20,438 nt of DNA from Candidatus Tepidiaquacellales bacterium UBA6667 (GCA_002455255.1 DKKL01000034.1:145952-166389); one strand, 5' to 3'; positions 1-6,686 are shown, counted from the first letter of the stretch. The notes: generated by a model not told the origin, from the letters alone. A program made the numbers and translations.

Positions 1-1
1 G

Positions 2-70
2 CAAATATTAAAAAAATTCATTTCAGCCATTATGCCTGAAAATTGGCAATTCTTAAAAAAGTATTACTAA
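2..70 (+). CDS. C-terminal tail of a gene entering from the left
   Basis: The second forward frame is open from the left edge to TAA at 68-70 and encodes 22 residues ending in PENWQFLKKYY. The mix of Trp, Tyr, Phe and Pro looks more like real protein than AT-rich noise, and one other forward frame stops much earlier. There is too little sequence to name a family. If real, the gene shares the strand of the ureohydrolase but lies 159 bases before it, so a separate promoter for the ureohydrolase is likely. Confidence 0.4.
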   Translation, partial: QILKKFISAIMPENWQFLKKYY

Positions 71-79
71 GCCAAAAAC

Positions 80-158
80 TTTACAAATACATTTCAAAAT
101 ATATAATATGTGAACTATAATTATTGTATATTTAAAATTATTGTATATTATTGTAATA
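80..158 (+). promoter_or_regulatory. Candidate promoter and direct repeats upstream of the ureohydrolase gene
   Basis: TTTACA (80-85) is followed 16 bases later by TATAAT (102-107), a reasonable sigma-70-type pair. Just downstream a 14-base direct repeat, AATTATTGTATATT, occurs at 119-132 and 136-149. The core ATTATTGTA appears a third time at 147-155. A TATATTTA box lies at 127-134. In DNA this AT-rich such matches can arise by chance. No riboswitch-like G/C-rich fold was seen before the start codon at 230. Confidence 0.3.
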
Positions 159-229
159 ACATTCCTTTCTATTTTCGATAATAATATTTTTAATCGCATA
201 AATTTTTTTCTTAAAATCAAAAACTAATT

Positions 230-1201
230 ATGAAAAAAACTCTTGAAGAAAAAACCGCTTCTGCTCCTACAACTTACTGGCATTGGTCAGGCATTCCGAC
301 TTTTCTGAGATGTCCTCATGACCCCGATTTTAAAAATACTGATATCGGACTTATTGGCGTGCCTTACAGCGGTGGTAACAGTATCGAAAGAATGCAGTAT
401 CTTGCACCTCGTGCAGTCCGCAACAGATCTTCAGCTTACCACAGGGCTCATCGTCAGTTTGGTATTGACCCGTTTGATATGGTGAGAGTTTCTGATCTCG
501 GTGATGCTCCATTGCCTCATATTCTAAATCCTGATAAAGCTGCGGAAGATATTGAATCTTTTTATAAAAAAGTTTTTGAAGCCGGTATTACTCCTGTTAC
601 GATTGGCGGCGACCATTCCGTTACATGGCCAATACTTCGAGCCTCGAGAAAAACAAAATTTTCTGAACCTATCGGTATGATTCATTTTGACAGCCATACT
701 GATGCCGCTCCTGAAGGTTTCGGAACACGAAATCATGCTGCGGGTTTTTTGCTCGGGACTGAAGATGGATTGATAGACCCAAAAAGAACTGTGCAGATTG
801 GTATTCGCGGACATATGGCTATTCTTGAAATGGATGACTGGGCAAAAAACAATTTCGCTGCTGTTATATCAACGGATGATGTGGCAAATCGCGGAACGGC
901 AGATGTGATTAAACAAGTGAGAGAAATTATTGGTAATGGTCCTGTTTATATCAGTTTTGATTTGGATGCGTTAGACCCTTCTTATGCACCGGCTGTTGCT
1001 GATCCGGAAGTGAACGGTTTGACTTTGCGTGAGGTAACTAATCTGATTCATGGTTTCAGAGGATTAAATTTTATGGGTGCGGATATAGTGTGTTATTGCC
1101 CTCCGATTGACAATCCATCTCAGATTACCGCTCTTACTATCAGCTCTATGATGTTAGATTTTGTTTCTCTCATTGCTGAAAATTTATCCGGCAAGAAGTA
1201 A
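230..1201 (+). CDS. Ureohydrolase (agmatinase/arginase superfamily), substrate uncertain
   Basis: This 323-residue protein belongs to the binuclear metal ureohydrolases, cytosolic enzymes that hydrolyse a guanidino group to release urea. The signature sites are intact: GGDHS (126-130, metal ligand H129), FDSHTD (153-158, ligands D154, H156, D158) and SFDLDALDP (242-250, ligands D244 and D246). A glutamate in the usual substrate loop is present (DPE, E260). The N-terminal GIPTFLR (21-27) followed by a Val-Pro-Tyr-Ser-Gly-Gly turn is typical of the agmatinase/guanidinobutyrase branch. The usual Arg-Pro-Gly-Ala-Arg element after that turn is replaced by IERMQYLAPRA (52-62), and the second metal motif continues unusually as RNHAAGFLLG. 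Agmatinase (speB) is the default guess, but guanidinobutyrase, guanidinopropionase or guanidine hydrolase cannot be excluded. No polyamine or nickel-chaperone gene is adjacent to decide it. Confidence 0.85.
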   Translation: MKKTLEEKTASAPTTYWHWSGIPTFLRCPHDPDFKNTDIGLIGVPYSGGNSIERMQYLAPRAVRNRSSAYHRAHRQFGIDPFDMVRVSDLGDAPLPHILNPDKAAEDIESFYKKVFEAGITPVTIGGDHSVTWPILRASRKTKFSEPIGMIHFDSHTDAAPEGFGTRNHAAGFLLGTEDGLIDPKRTVQIGIRGHMAILEMDDWAKNNFAAVISTDDVANRGTADVIKQVREIIGNGPVYISFDLDALDPSYAPAVADPEVNGLTLREVTNLIHGFRGLNFMGADIVCYCPPIDNPSQITALTISSMMLDFVSLIAENLSGKK

Positions 1202-1260
1202 TTAATTTAAAAATTTTTATTAAACTTACTTAGAAAATCAATTTGTTATATTAACAATTC

Positions 1261-1290
1261 CGTAGGAGTCTCTTGAAAAGGACTCCTGCG
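1261..1290. terminator. Hairpin between convergent genes, possible bidirectional terminator
   Basis: A 10-bp stem (CGTAGGAGTC at 1261-1270 against GACTCCTGCG at 1281-1290, one G-T pair) encloses a 10-base loop. It lies between the convergent ureohydrolase (ends 1201) and toxin (ends 1331) genes and stands out as GC-rich in an AT-rich gap. Neither strand has a clear T-run immediately after the stem, so it is not a textbook intrinsic terminator. It could instead be a copy of a dispersed palindromic repeat or a processing or stability element. Confidence 0.5.
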
Positions 1291-1330
1291 ATTATAAAAT
1301 TAAAATGAATTATTTTTTTCTATGCAAAAT

Positions 1331-2410
1331 TTATACATCCCTATCTAAACCTGCATATTTGATAGTTGAGATGAAATAATAATGTGTTTCCTTGTCTAAG
1401 TTTTTCAGTTTATTAAACGAATTTTTGTGTTCATAAAATTGTAAATTCTCTAACTCAATCTTTAAGTTATACATAGAAAAATTAATTAATTCTTTGGTTT
1501 TAAATACAGAACATAAATAAGCAATCTTACTTAGAGCTTTTAAAAAGCTATTTTTACTTACCTTTCCCTCAATCGAAGGAATTAAATTACTCTGCAATTT
1601 TTCTAAACCGGAATTAATACATTTGAAAATTATTTCTTCATCTGTATTCAATTTTAATTGGTAAAATCCTTTTCCATAAACAATTGCAATTTCAATAATT
1701 TCATTAAGAATTGATTCAATTGATACATTTTTCCCTCTGAAATCACATTGAATTTTGCAAATTTTTTCAAAAGCTTTTTTGACATTTTTAAGATTAGAAA
1801 TTTCTTCAAATAATCTGTCTATATCATAAATTTGCTTTGCAATACTTAAATCATTTTCGATTGGAATACCAATAGTACTAATAGCCAAAGTAGTTAATTT
1901 ATCCCCAAGTAATGAATCTTTAGAAAGAGTATTTACATAAGTTGGCTTTTCGACTATAATGAATTTACTTTTTATTTCAACATTTTTGGTTTCGACTCCT
2001 GCTAACTCACAGAATACAATATCAAGCAAAACATTTTGTTCATCACCTGAAATTACTGAGTCATAAAAAAATCTGTAATGTGTTTTTTTAATTTTACTCT
2101 TTATTTCTCTTTTGTCAGTTTCAAATTTTTTAAAATATTTTTTGAAAACAAATTCTTCCAATGTTTTTTCAAAAATTTCTTTTTCCTCAAGGGTTATAAT
2201 ATCTATGTCAGTTGAAAATCTTTTTTCTTCGTTGAATAAAATTGTTAACGCAGTTCCTCCTTTAAAAGTGAATTTTAACTTCGATTCACATAATTTCTCT
2301 CTTTGATATAATGCTTTGATTGCTTTTTCAGGTATATTTAAATTTCTTACTTTAAAATCCTTGGATATTTTTTCAATCCATTCTATTGAAAATGATTTTT
2401 CTGAAATCAT
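1331..2410 (-). CDS. AbiEii-like nucleotidyltransferase toxin
   Basis: This 359-residue protein is a member of the AbiEii/AbiGii nucleotidyltransferase family, the toxin half of type IV-like toxin-antitoxin and abortive-infection systems. Known relatives are GTP-dependent or NTP-transferring toxins that act in the cytoplasm. The nucleotidyltransferase core is clear: FKGGTAL (49-55) followed by RFSTDIDI (64-71) with acidic residues D68 and D70, a third likely acidic residue in VLLDIVF (D130), and DKLTTLAI (170-177) with conserved Lys171. The C-terminal half is helical and has no family I recognise. The start codon lies inside the end of the upstream antitoxin gene (38-base overlap, different frame), which implies coupled translation. 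No Shine-Dalgarno sequence is visible. The catalytic motifs look intact, so the toxin is probably functional. Confidence 0.88.
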   Translation of the reverse strand: MISEKSFSIEWIEKISKDFKVRNLNIPEKAIKALYQREKLCESKLKFTFKGGTALTILFNEEKRFSTDIDIITLEEKEIFEKTLEEFVFKKYFKKFETDKREIKSKIKKTHYRFFYDSVISGDEQNVLLDIVFCELAGVETKNVEIKSKFIIVEKPTYVNTLSKDSLLGDKLTTLAISTIGIPIENDLSIAKQIYDIDRLFEEISNLKNVKKAFEKICKIQCDFRGKNVSIESILNEIIEIAIVYGKGFYQLKLNTDEEIIFKCINSGLEKLQSNLIPSIEGKVSKNSFLKALSKIAYLCSVFKTKELINFSMYNLKIELENLQFYEHKNSFNKLKNLDKETHYYFISTIKYAGLDRDV

Positions 2411-3161
2411 TGCTTAATTTAATTTTTTCTAAAATGGATTCTAAATAATTATTAAACTCTTTCTTTTTTCCTCTTCGTTTTGCATAGTTTAGTAAAGTAG
2501 AAAAATTAACACTGTATTTTTTAAACAACCCGGAAAAAATATTTTCTAATTCTTTGCCTCTGTAATAAAAAAATAATTCATCCTCATTAAACAAATCCAC
2601 TAAAATTTTCTCTAATTTTGGAATCATTGATTTTTTATATTTCTGAACCGGGGATTTTGATATCTTACTTTTAATAACTATATACTCATTTAAATCATTT
2701 GCATAGTTCAAAATTATTTTTTCATCAGGATTTAAAAATACTTTATTCGGGAATATTGTTTTAAGGTATTCAAACACTGTGTTAATAGCATATTTTTCTA
2801 CTTCAATAATAATAATATTTTTAAAAGAAACCATATTTAAAAATTCTGCAAGCCAATCAGTTTCCCATATAATGAATTCTAAATCAGGATATTGTTTTTT
2901 AATTTTATTGCAAATCTTTTTAAAAAAAATGCTCTCCTGAGGTTGAAAATCATTTTTTATGTCAAATGTATAATACCCTTCCAAAAATTCATATATTTCA
3001 TTCCTTTTTTTCAATCTATAAAGGTAATTTCGCATTTCATTTATACTTAAATCATATCCTTTTCGTAAAAAAAAATTATTTAAGTCTTTAAGACTAAACA
3101 AATTTGTTTTCATTAATTCGGAAACAATAAACTTTAAAAATATTAATTTTTTCTTTTCCAT
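2373..3161 (-). CDS. AbiEi-like antitoxin / transcriptional regulator (DUF6577-like)
   Basis: This 262-residue protein is encoded directly upstream of the toxin, overlapping it by 38 bases, where the cognate antitoxin is expected. Residues about 1-65 read as a winged helix-turn-helix: helices around 8-20 and 25-35, then NEMRNYLYRLKKRNEIYEF and a short beta-wing ending GYYTFD. This resembles the DNA-binding domain of AbiEi. The rest is a mixed alpha/beta region with IIWETDWLAEFLN near residue 100 and a Lys-rich helical C-terminus. Its size and pairing resemble the DUF6577 family found beside AbiEii toxins; I make that match from memory. It probably neutralises the toxin and represses its own promoter through the inverted repeat immediately upstream. 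Whether neutralisation is type IV (no direct toxin contact) cannot be read from sequence. Confidence 0.75.
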   Translation of the reverse strand: MEKKKLIFLKFIVSELMKTNLFSLKDLNNFFLRKGYDLSINEMRNYLYRLKKRNEIYEFLEGYYTFDIKNDFQPQESIFFKKICNKIKKQYPDLEFIIWETDWLAEFLNMVSFKNIIIIEVEKYAINTVFEYLKTIFPNKVFLNPDEKIILNYANDLNEYIVIKSKISKSPVQKYKKSMIPKLEKILVDLFNEDELFFYYRGKELENIFSGLFKKYSVNFSTLLNYAKRRGKKKEFNNYLESILEKIKLSNDFRKIIFNRMD

Positions 3162-3165
3162 ACTA

Positions 3166-3173
3166 TAAATATA
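3166..3173 (-). promoter_or_regulatory. Candidate -7/-10 promoter box of the toxin-antitoxin operon
   Basis: On the minus strand TATATTTA ends 4 bases before the antitoxin ATG. It resembles the Bacteroidota TAnnTTTG box (last base A instead of G). A transcript starting about 7 bases downstream would be leaderless or nearly so. The corresponding -33 region would fall inside the inverted repeat at 3182-3215. The match is short and AT-rich, so chance occurrence is possible. Confidence 0.35.
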
Positions 3174-3181
3174 TATAAATT

Positions 3182-3215
3182 ATTTTAACCAAAAAAGTAA
3201 AAAATTGGTTAAAAT
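3182..3215. promoter_or_regulatory. Perfect 11-bp inverted repeat, likely antitoxin operator
   Basis: ATTTTAACCAA (3182-3192) and TTGGTTAAAAT (3205-3215) are exact reverse complements separated by 12 bases. They lie 21-54 bases upstream of the antitoxin start. A degenerate copy of the right arm, TTGGTCAAATT (9 of 11 matching), lies at 3250-3260, 45 bases farther away. AbiEi-type antitoxins are known to bind inverted repeats in their own promoter and repress it, so this is the natural candidate operator. The function is inferred from position and symmetry. Confidence 0.6.
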
Positions 3216-3366
3216 TGATTTATTTGAATTTAGCCATTATTATAGAATATTGGTCAAATTGCATTAATTAATAATAACGTTAATTTGTTGAAAATAAATA
3301 AAATCGGTAAGACAAGGAATAAAAATAAATAAAAGTGAAAGACGGTTTAGTAAATTGAATAAATTT

Positions 3367-3374
3367 TATATTTA
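3367..3374 (+). promoter_or_regulatory. Candidate promoter box of the lipoprotein-sucD unit
   Basis: TATATTTA, 22 bases before the lipoprotein ATG, resembles the Bacteroidota -7 consensus TAnnTTTG. A weak upstream element (GTTTAG at 3345-3350) lies roughly where a -33 box would be. This is the first plus-strand gene after the divergent toxin-antitoxin operon, so a promoter is needed somewhere in 3162-3396. The rest of that 235-base gap shows only the inverted repeat described separately. Confidence 0.3.
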
Positions 3375-3396
3375 GAGTATTTTCATTCTTAAGACT

Positions 3397-4065
3397 ATGA
3401 AAATAAAATCGAAATTAAAAAATTTATTATTTTTATCTCTATCAGGAATTTTAATTTATGCTTGCGGTGAAAAAAAAGATGAACCGGTTTTCGTTCCGCC
3501 TAATCAGGAGTTCAGTGCCGATCAGGATCAGGAACAAAAAGCTAAAGAAGAATTTGAACGACTAAAAAAACTTGAAGAGATGCAAAAAGGTGATTCAAAC
3601 AGACCTGTTACTCCGGATACTGTTATCTCACTTCCTAAAGATTCGGTAAAAACCGATACGGTTAAACCTAAAGAAAAAAAGGTTGACCCTAAAACTCTTC
3701 AAAAAGAAAAAGAACTCAACAAAAAACTCACCAATCCTAAAACGACAATTGATGACTATCTTGAATATATTAAAAGAGGTGTAAGCGAAGACGGAAATTT
3801 TGATAAAAATATGAAAAGGGCAAGCGAGCTTTGGGACGGCAGAGGCACCAATACTTTCAAACGTGCTTACAAAGACACAAAAAAATTCAGTATAATTTCA
3901 GAACCTGAAGTTGTATCTCAGAAAGGAAATACAGCAAAAGTGAAAGTGAAAATAAAACAAACTGATAAAAACAATAAAGAATCTGAAATTATTGTTACTT
4001 ATAATCTTGTTGCAGATAATACCGGTAAATGGAAAATAAAAAATAATGTTGTATCTAAAAAATAA
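3397..4065 (+). CDS. Lipoprotein of unknown function with NTF2-like C-terminal region
   Basis: The 222-residue product starts with a basic N-terminus and hydrophobic stretch (about 8-20) ending in IYAC, a lipobox with Cys23 as the lipidated residue, so it is a membrane-anchored envelope lipoprotein. Residues 24-115 are charged and probably unstructured, rich in Lys, Glu, Asp, Pro and Thr, with a possible coiled segment around 45-63. From about residue 112 a compact domain follows: a helix (TTIDDYLEYIKRG), a segment with WDGRGTNTFKRAY, then beta strands ending GKWKIKNNVV. That order (helix, then strands with a final WKI) recalls DUF4878/NTF2-like lipoprotein domains, but I cannot assign a function. 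sucD follows 30 bases later on the same strand, with no obvious functional link. Confidence 0.75.
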   Translation: MKIKSKLKNLLFLSLSGILIYACGEKKDEPVFVPPNQEFSADQDQEQKAKEEFERLKKLEEMQKGDSNRPVTPDTVISLPKDSVKTDTVKPKEKKVDPKTLQKEKELNKKLTNPKTTIDDYLEYIKRGVSEDGNFDKNMKRASELWDGRGTNTFKRAYKDTKKFSIISEPEVVSQKGNTAKVKVKIKQTDKNNKESEIIVTYNLVADNTGKWKIKNNVVSKK

Positions 4066-4095
4066 AAATTAAAAATTTAAAAATATAAATATTAA

Positions 4096-5154
4096 ATGAG
4101 CGTACTTGTAAATAAAAACACTAAGGTTGTTGTTCAGGGTATAACAGGGTCAGAAGGTTCTTTTCATGCAAAACAAATGATTGAATACGGCACAAAGGTT
4201 GTTGCAGGGGTAACTCCCGGAAAAGGCGGAACGATGTTTGAAAATGCCGTTCCTATTTTTAATTCTGTTAAAGATGCCGTTAAAGAAACAAAAGCTAATG
4301 CTTCTGTCATATTCGTTCCTGCTGCTTTTGCTGCTGATGCTATTATAGAAGCAGCGGATGCGGGCATTGATGTTATCGTTTGCATTACAGAAGGTATCCC
4401 TGTTAAAGATATGATTTCTGTTTATGATCATATTCAAAACTTAAATAAAAACGGAAGAAGAGTTAGATATATAGGTCCTAACTGTCCGGGAATTATTACT
4501 CCCGGTGAATGTAAGATTGGCATTATGCCGGGCTTCATTCATAAAAAAGGAAGAGTAGGTTTAATTTCCCGAAGCGGAACTTTGACATACGAAGCAGTGA
4601 ACCAATTAACTAAACTTGGAATCGGACAATCTACATGTATAGGTATTGGCGGAGACCCGGTCATAGGAACAAGATTTATTGACGCGATAAAACTATTCAA
4701 TGAAGATAAAGATACTGATGCTATTATTATGATTGGTGAAATCGGCGGAAGTGCCGAAGAAGAAGCTGCTTATTACATAAAGAAAAATGTTAAAAAACCG
4801 GTTGTCGGATTTATTGCCGGTAAAACTGCCCCTCCGGGGAGAAGAATGGGACACGCCGGTGCTATTATCTCCGGCGGAAAAGGTACTGCGGATGAAAAAT
4901 TAAAAACAATGAGGGAGTGTGGAATTATCACAGTGGATTCTCCTGCCGATATGGGTATAACTGTAAAGAAAGCATTGGAAAAATTAAATAAGAAATCAAC
5001 CGTTAAAAAATCTGTTAAAAAAACTCAGAAGAAAGTTAAAGGAAAATCAAATAAAAGCACTGTTAAAAAAAGTTTGAAAAAATCTCCTTCAGCAAAACCA
5101 AAAAGCAAATCGGTTGCTAAGAAAAAAACTGTTAAATCTAAAAAGAAAAAATAA
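4096..5154 (+). CDS. sucD: Succinyl-CoA ligase, alpha subunit, with lysine-rich C-terminal tail
   Basis: The alpha subunit, paired with beta (sucC), interconverts succinyl-CoA and succinate with formation of ATP or GTP in the TCA cycle. Residues 1-298 cover the family fold: N-terminal CoA-binding Rossmann domain (VVVQGITGSEGSFHAKQM, 11-28), the GPNCPGI segment (128-133), the ligase domain with SRSGTLTYE (158-166) and GEIGGSAEEEAA (214-225), and the phosphorylated active-site His253 in GHAGAI. E. coli SucD is 289 residues, so the core is full length here. It is followed by about 54 extra residues (299-352) made almost only of Lys, Ser, Val, Thr, Ala and Pro, with STVKKS repeated at 301 and 321. 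The sucC gene is not in the window. folB starts 22 bases downstream. Confidence 0.95.
   Translation: MSVLVNKNTKVVVQGITGSEGSFHAKQMIEYGTKVVAGVTPGKGGTMFENAVPIFNSVKDAVKETKANASVIFVPAAFAADAIIEAADAGIDVIVCITEGIPVKDMISVYDHIQNLNKNGRRVRYIGPNCPGIITPGECKIGIMPGFIHKKGRVGLISRSGTLTYEAVNQLTKLGIGQSTCIGIGGDPVIGTRFIDAIKLFNEDKDTDAIIMIGEIGGSAEEEAAYYIKKNVKKPVVGFIAGKTAPPGRRMGHAGAIISGGKGTADEKLKTMRECGIITVDSPADMGITVKKALEKLNKKSTVKKSVKKTQKKVKGKSNKSTVKKSLKKSPSAKPKSKSVAKKKTVKSKKKK
4993..5151 (+). repeat. Region coding the lysine-rich, histone H1-like tail of SucD
   Basis: This A-rich, low-complexity stretch encodes the extension beyond the conserved SucD fold. Two imperfect coding repeats (STVKKSVKK at residues 301-309 and STVKKSLKK at 321-329) sit within Lys/Ser/Thr/Val/Ala/Pro-rich sequence that ends in a run of lysines. 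Such composition is typical of the C-terminal tails of bacterial histone H1-like or extended HU proteins, not of metabolic enzymes. The repeat could have grown by slippage on A-runs. Confidence 0.7.
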
Positions 5155-5176
5155 ATAAACTCAGGATTAAGATAAT

Positions 5177-5536
5177 TTGACGAAAATCAGAATTTATAAC
5201 GCAAAATTTTTTGCTTATCATGGAGTGCTTGATTACGAAAAAGAATTCGGAAATGAATTTGAAATTGATATTGAAATGAATTGTGAATTAGACGAACTGA
5301 AAATGACTGACAATCTAAAAAACACTGTAGATTATTTATCAGTTTATAAATTAACTGAAAAAATATTTACATCACATAAGTTTAACCTTATTGAAACAGC
5401 AAATGAGGCTATTGGTAATGAGATTTTAAATAACTTTGATAAGATTGATTCCGTAACAGTGAAAATAAGGAAACCAAACGCACCACTCGGAATTATTGAT
5501 TCAGTTGAAATTGAAAAAACGTATTTCAGAAATTAA
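5177..5536 (+). CDS. folB: Dihydroneopterin aldolase
   Basis: FolB cleaves 7,8-dihydroneopterin to 6-hydroxymethyl-dihydropterin and glycolaldehyde in cytosolic folate synthesis. The 119-residue length is normal for the family. Visible sites are YHGVLDYE (14-21, Glu21 as pterin-anchoring acid), VDYLSVY (51-57, Tyr53), the ETANEAI helix (73-79) and the catalytic Lys99 in RKPNAPLG (98-105). The start must be TTG: an in-frame TAA at 5168-5170 lies just three codons upstream, and the next ATG would remove Glu21. A weak AGGA lies upstream at 5163-5166. folK, the next enzyme in the pathway, follows 9 bases later in the same frame. Confidence 0.92.
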   Translation: MTKIRIYNAKFFAYHGVLDYEKEFGNEFEIDIEMNCELDELKMTDNLKNTVDYLSVYKLTEKIFTSHKFNLIETANEAIGNEILNNFDKIDSVTVKIRKPNAPLGIIDSVEIEKTYFRN

Positions 5537-5545
5537 TATATCAGA

Positions 5546-6037
5546 TTGAAAGTATTTTTAGGATTAGGTTCAAATGTTGGAGATAAAATTGATTTTATTA
5601 CAAAAGCAATTGAAGAAATAAAAAAACTGACCGATACAAAACTAATCGCAAAATCTTCACTTTACGAAACGGAGCCATGGGGGCTGGTGGAGCAGGATGA
5701 TTTTGTAAATTGCGTTGTGGAGATTGAAACGAAACTTAAACCTGATGAACTCTTTAGCGGTCTTAAATCTATCGAGAAAAAACTTTTTCGAAAAGAAAGA
5801 AGAAAATGGGAACAGAGAGAAATAGATATAGATATATTATTTTACGGTGATAATGTTATTCATAATGATTTAATTAATATACCACACAGGGAAATTGAAA
5901 ACAGAAATTTTGTTTTGATTCCTATGGCGGAGCTTGATGCTGAGTTTATTCATCCTGAACATAATAAAAGCATCGGGGAATTGATTATAAATACTAAAGA
6001 TTCTTTACAGGTTAAGAAAATAGTTATTGAGCGATAA
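5546..6037 (+). CDS. folK: 6-hydroxymethyl-dihydropterin pyrophosphokinase
   Basis: FolK transfers pyrophosphate from ATP to 6-hydroxymethyl-dihydropterin, the step after FolB. The 163-residue protein has all HPPK motifs: FLGLGSNVGD (4-13), YETEPWG (40-46), DDFVNCVVEI (51-60), and W88 with REIDIDIL (91-98), whose D94 and D96 bind magnesium, then IPHREIENRNFVL. The start is TTG: the folB stop lies in the same frame with only three codons between, and the protein begins directly at the first beta strand. The last 11 bases overlap the deoxynucleoside kinase gene in another frame. Confidence 0.94.
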   Translation: MKVFLGLGSNVGDKIDFITKAIEEIKKLTDTKLIAKSSLYETEPWGLVEQDDFVNCVVEIETKLKPDELFSGLKSIEKKLFRKERRKWEQREIDIDILFYGDNVIHNDLINIPHREIENRNFVLIPMAELDAEFIHPEHNKSIGELIINTKDSLQVKKIVIER

Positions 6038-6683
6038 GAAAATAAAATATATAGCAATTGAAGGTGTAATAGGAGCCGGCAAAACATCACTCGCAAAAAA
6101 ACTTGCGGCAAAACTGAATGCCAAGTTAATTCTTGAAGATTTTGACGATAACCCGTTTCTTGAAAGATTTTACGAAAACCCTCAGAGATATTCTTTTCAC
6201 ACACAAATGTATTTTCTGTTAAGCAGATACAGACAATTATCTGAATTATTACAGCCGGATTTATTTCATGAATATATAGTATCAGATTACATTTTTGAAA
6301 AAGATAAAATTTTTGCGTATTTAAATTTGCAGGATGATGAACTTAAACTATATGAAAAAATTGCTTCATTAATAGAAAAAAATATTGTAGTCCCTGATTT
6401 GATAATTTATTTACAATCAAGCGTAGAACGACTTATGTTCAACATTAAACACAGAGACAGAGAAATAGAAAAAGAAATAAAAGAAGATTATATAAAAGAT
6501 TTAAATGAAGGATATAATTATTTTTTCTTTCGGTATAAATCAACAAAAGTTCTGATGGTTAATTCTACCGAAATAGATTTTGTAAATAATGAAAAAGACT
6601 TCAATGAATTAGTGGAACAGATTCTAAAGCCAGGTCACTCCCATATGGAATATTACGACCCTGCTGCAAACAAATCAAACTAA
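6027..6683 (+). CDS. Deoxynucleoside kinase (dNK/dGK/dCK family)
   Basis: This 218-residue cytosolic kinase phosphorylates deoxynucleosides for salvage into dNTPs. It has a P-loop GVIGAGKT (13-20), a Glu in ILEDFDDNPFLERFY (E37) and the long helix HTQMYFLLSRYRQ (58-70) that line the nucleoside site, and a LID with KHRDREIE (141-148). The classical Asp-Arg-Ser motif is replaced by SDYIFEKD (86-93), which I associate with kinases of the Bacteroidota group. Base preference cannot be told from sequence. TTG at 6027 is the only usable start: TAG lies two codons upstream and the next Met (61) is past the P-loop. The 11-base overlap with folK suggests translational coupling and joint control of folate and nucleotide supply. 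Confidence 0.88.
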   Translation: MSDKKIKYIAIEGVIGAGKTSLAKKLAAKLNAKLILEDFDDNPFLERFYENPQRYSFHTQMYFLLSRYRQLSELLQPDLFHEYIVSDYIFEKDKIFAYLNLQDDELKLYEKIASLIEKNIVVPDLIIYLQSSVERLMFNIKHRDREIEKEIKEDYIKDLNEGYNYFFFRYKSTKVLMVNSTEIDFVNNEKDFNELVEQILKPGHSHMEYYDPAANKSN

Positions 6684-6686
6684 CAA

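Noticed and set aside
108..229. A guanidine-type riboswitch upstream of the ureohydrolase
   Set aside because: The stretch is almost all A/T with no ACGR-like or GC-rich paired elements, so no riboswitch fold can be supported.
524..814. Minus-strand open frame antisense to the ureohydrolase
   Set aside because: It lies wholly inside a well-supported gene, and its translation shows no recognisable domain and has the composition of a shadow frame.
230..1201. Naming the enzyme a guanidine hydrolase outright
   Set aside because: The protein lacks the long N-terminal extension I associate with the described guanidine hydrolases, and no nickel-chaperone genes are adjacent; substrate is left open.
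1331..3161. Low G+C of the toxin-antitoxin genes as evidence of recent transfer
   Set aside because: Hand counts gave 14 and 12 G+C of 60 in 1801-1860 and 2761-2820, but the core gene holA is just as poor (11 of 60 in 9541-9600), so composition alone does not separate the module from its host.
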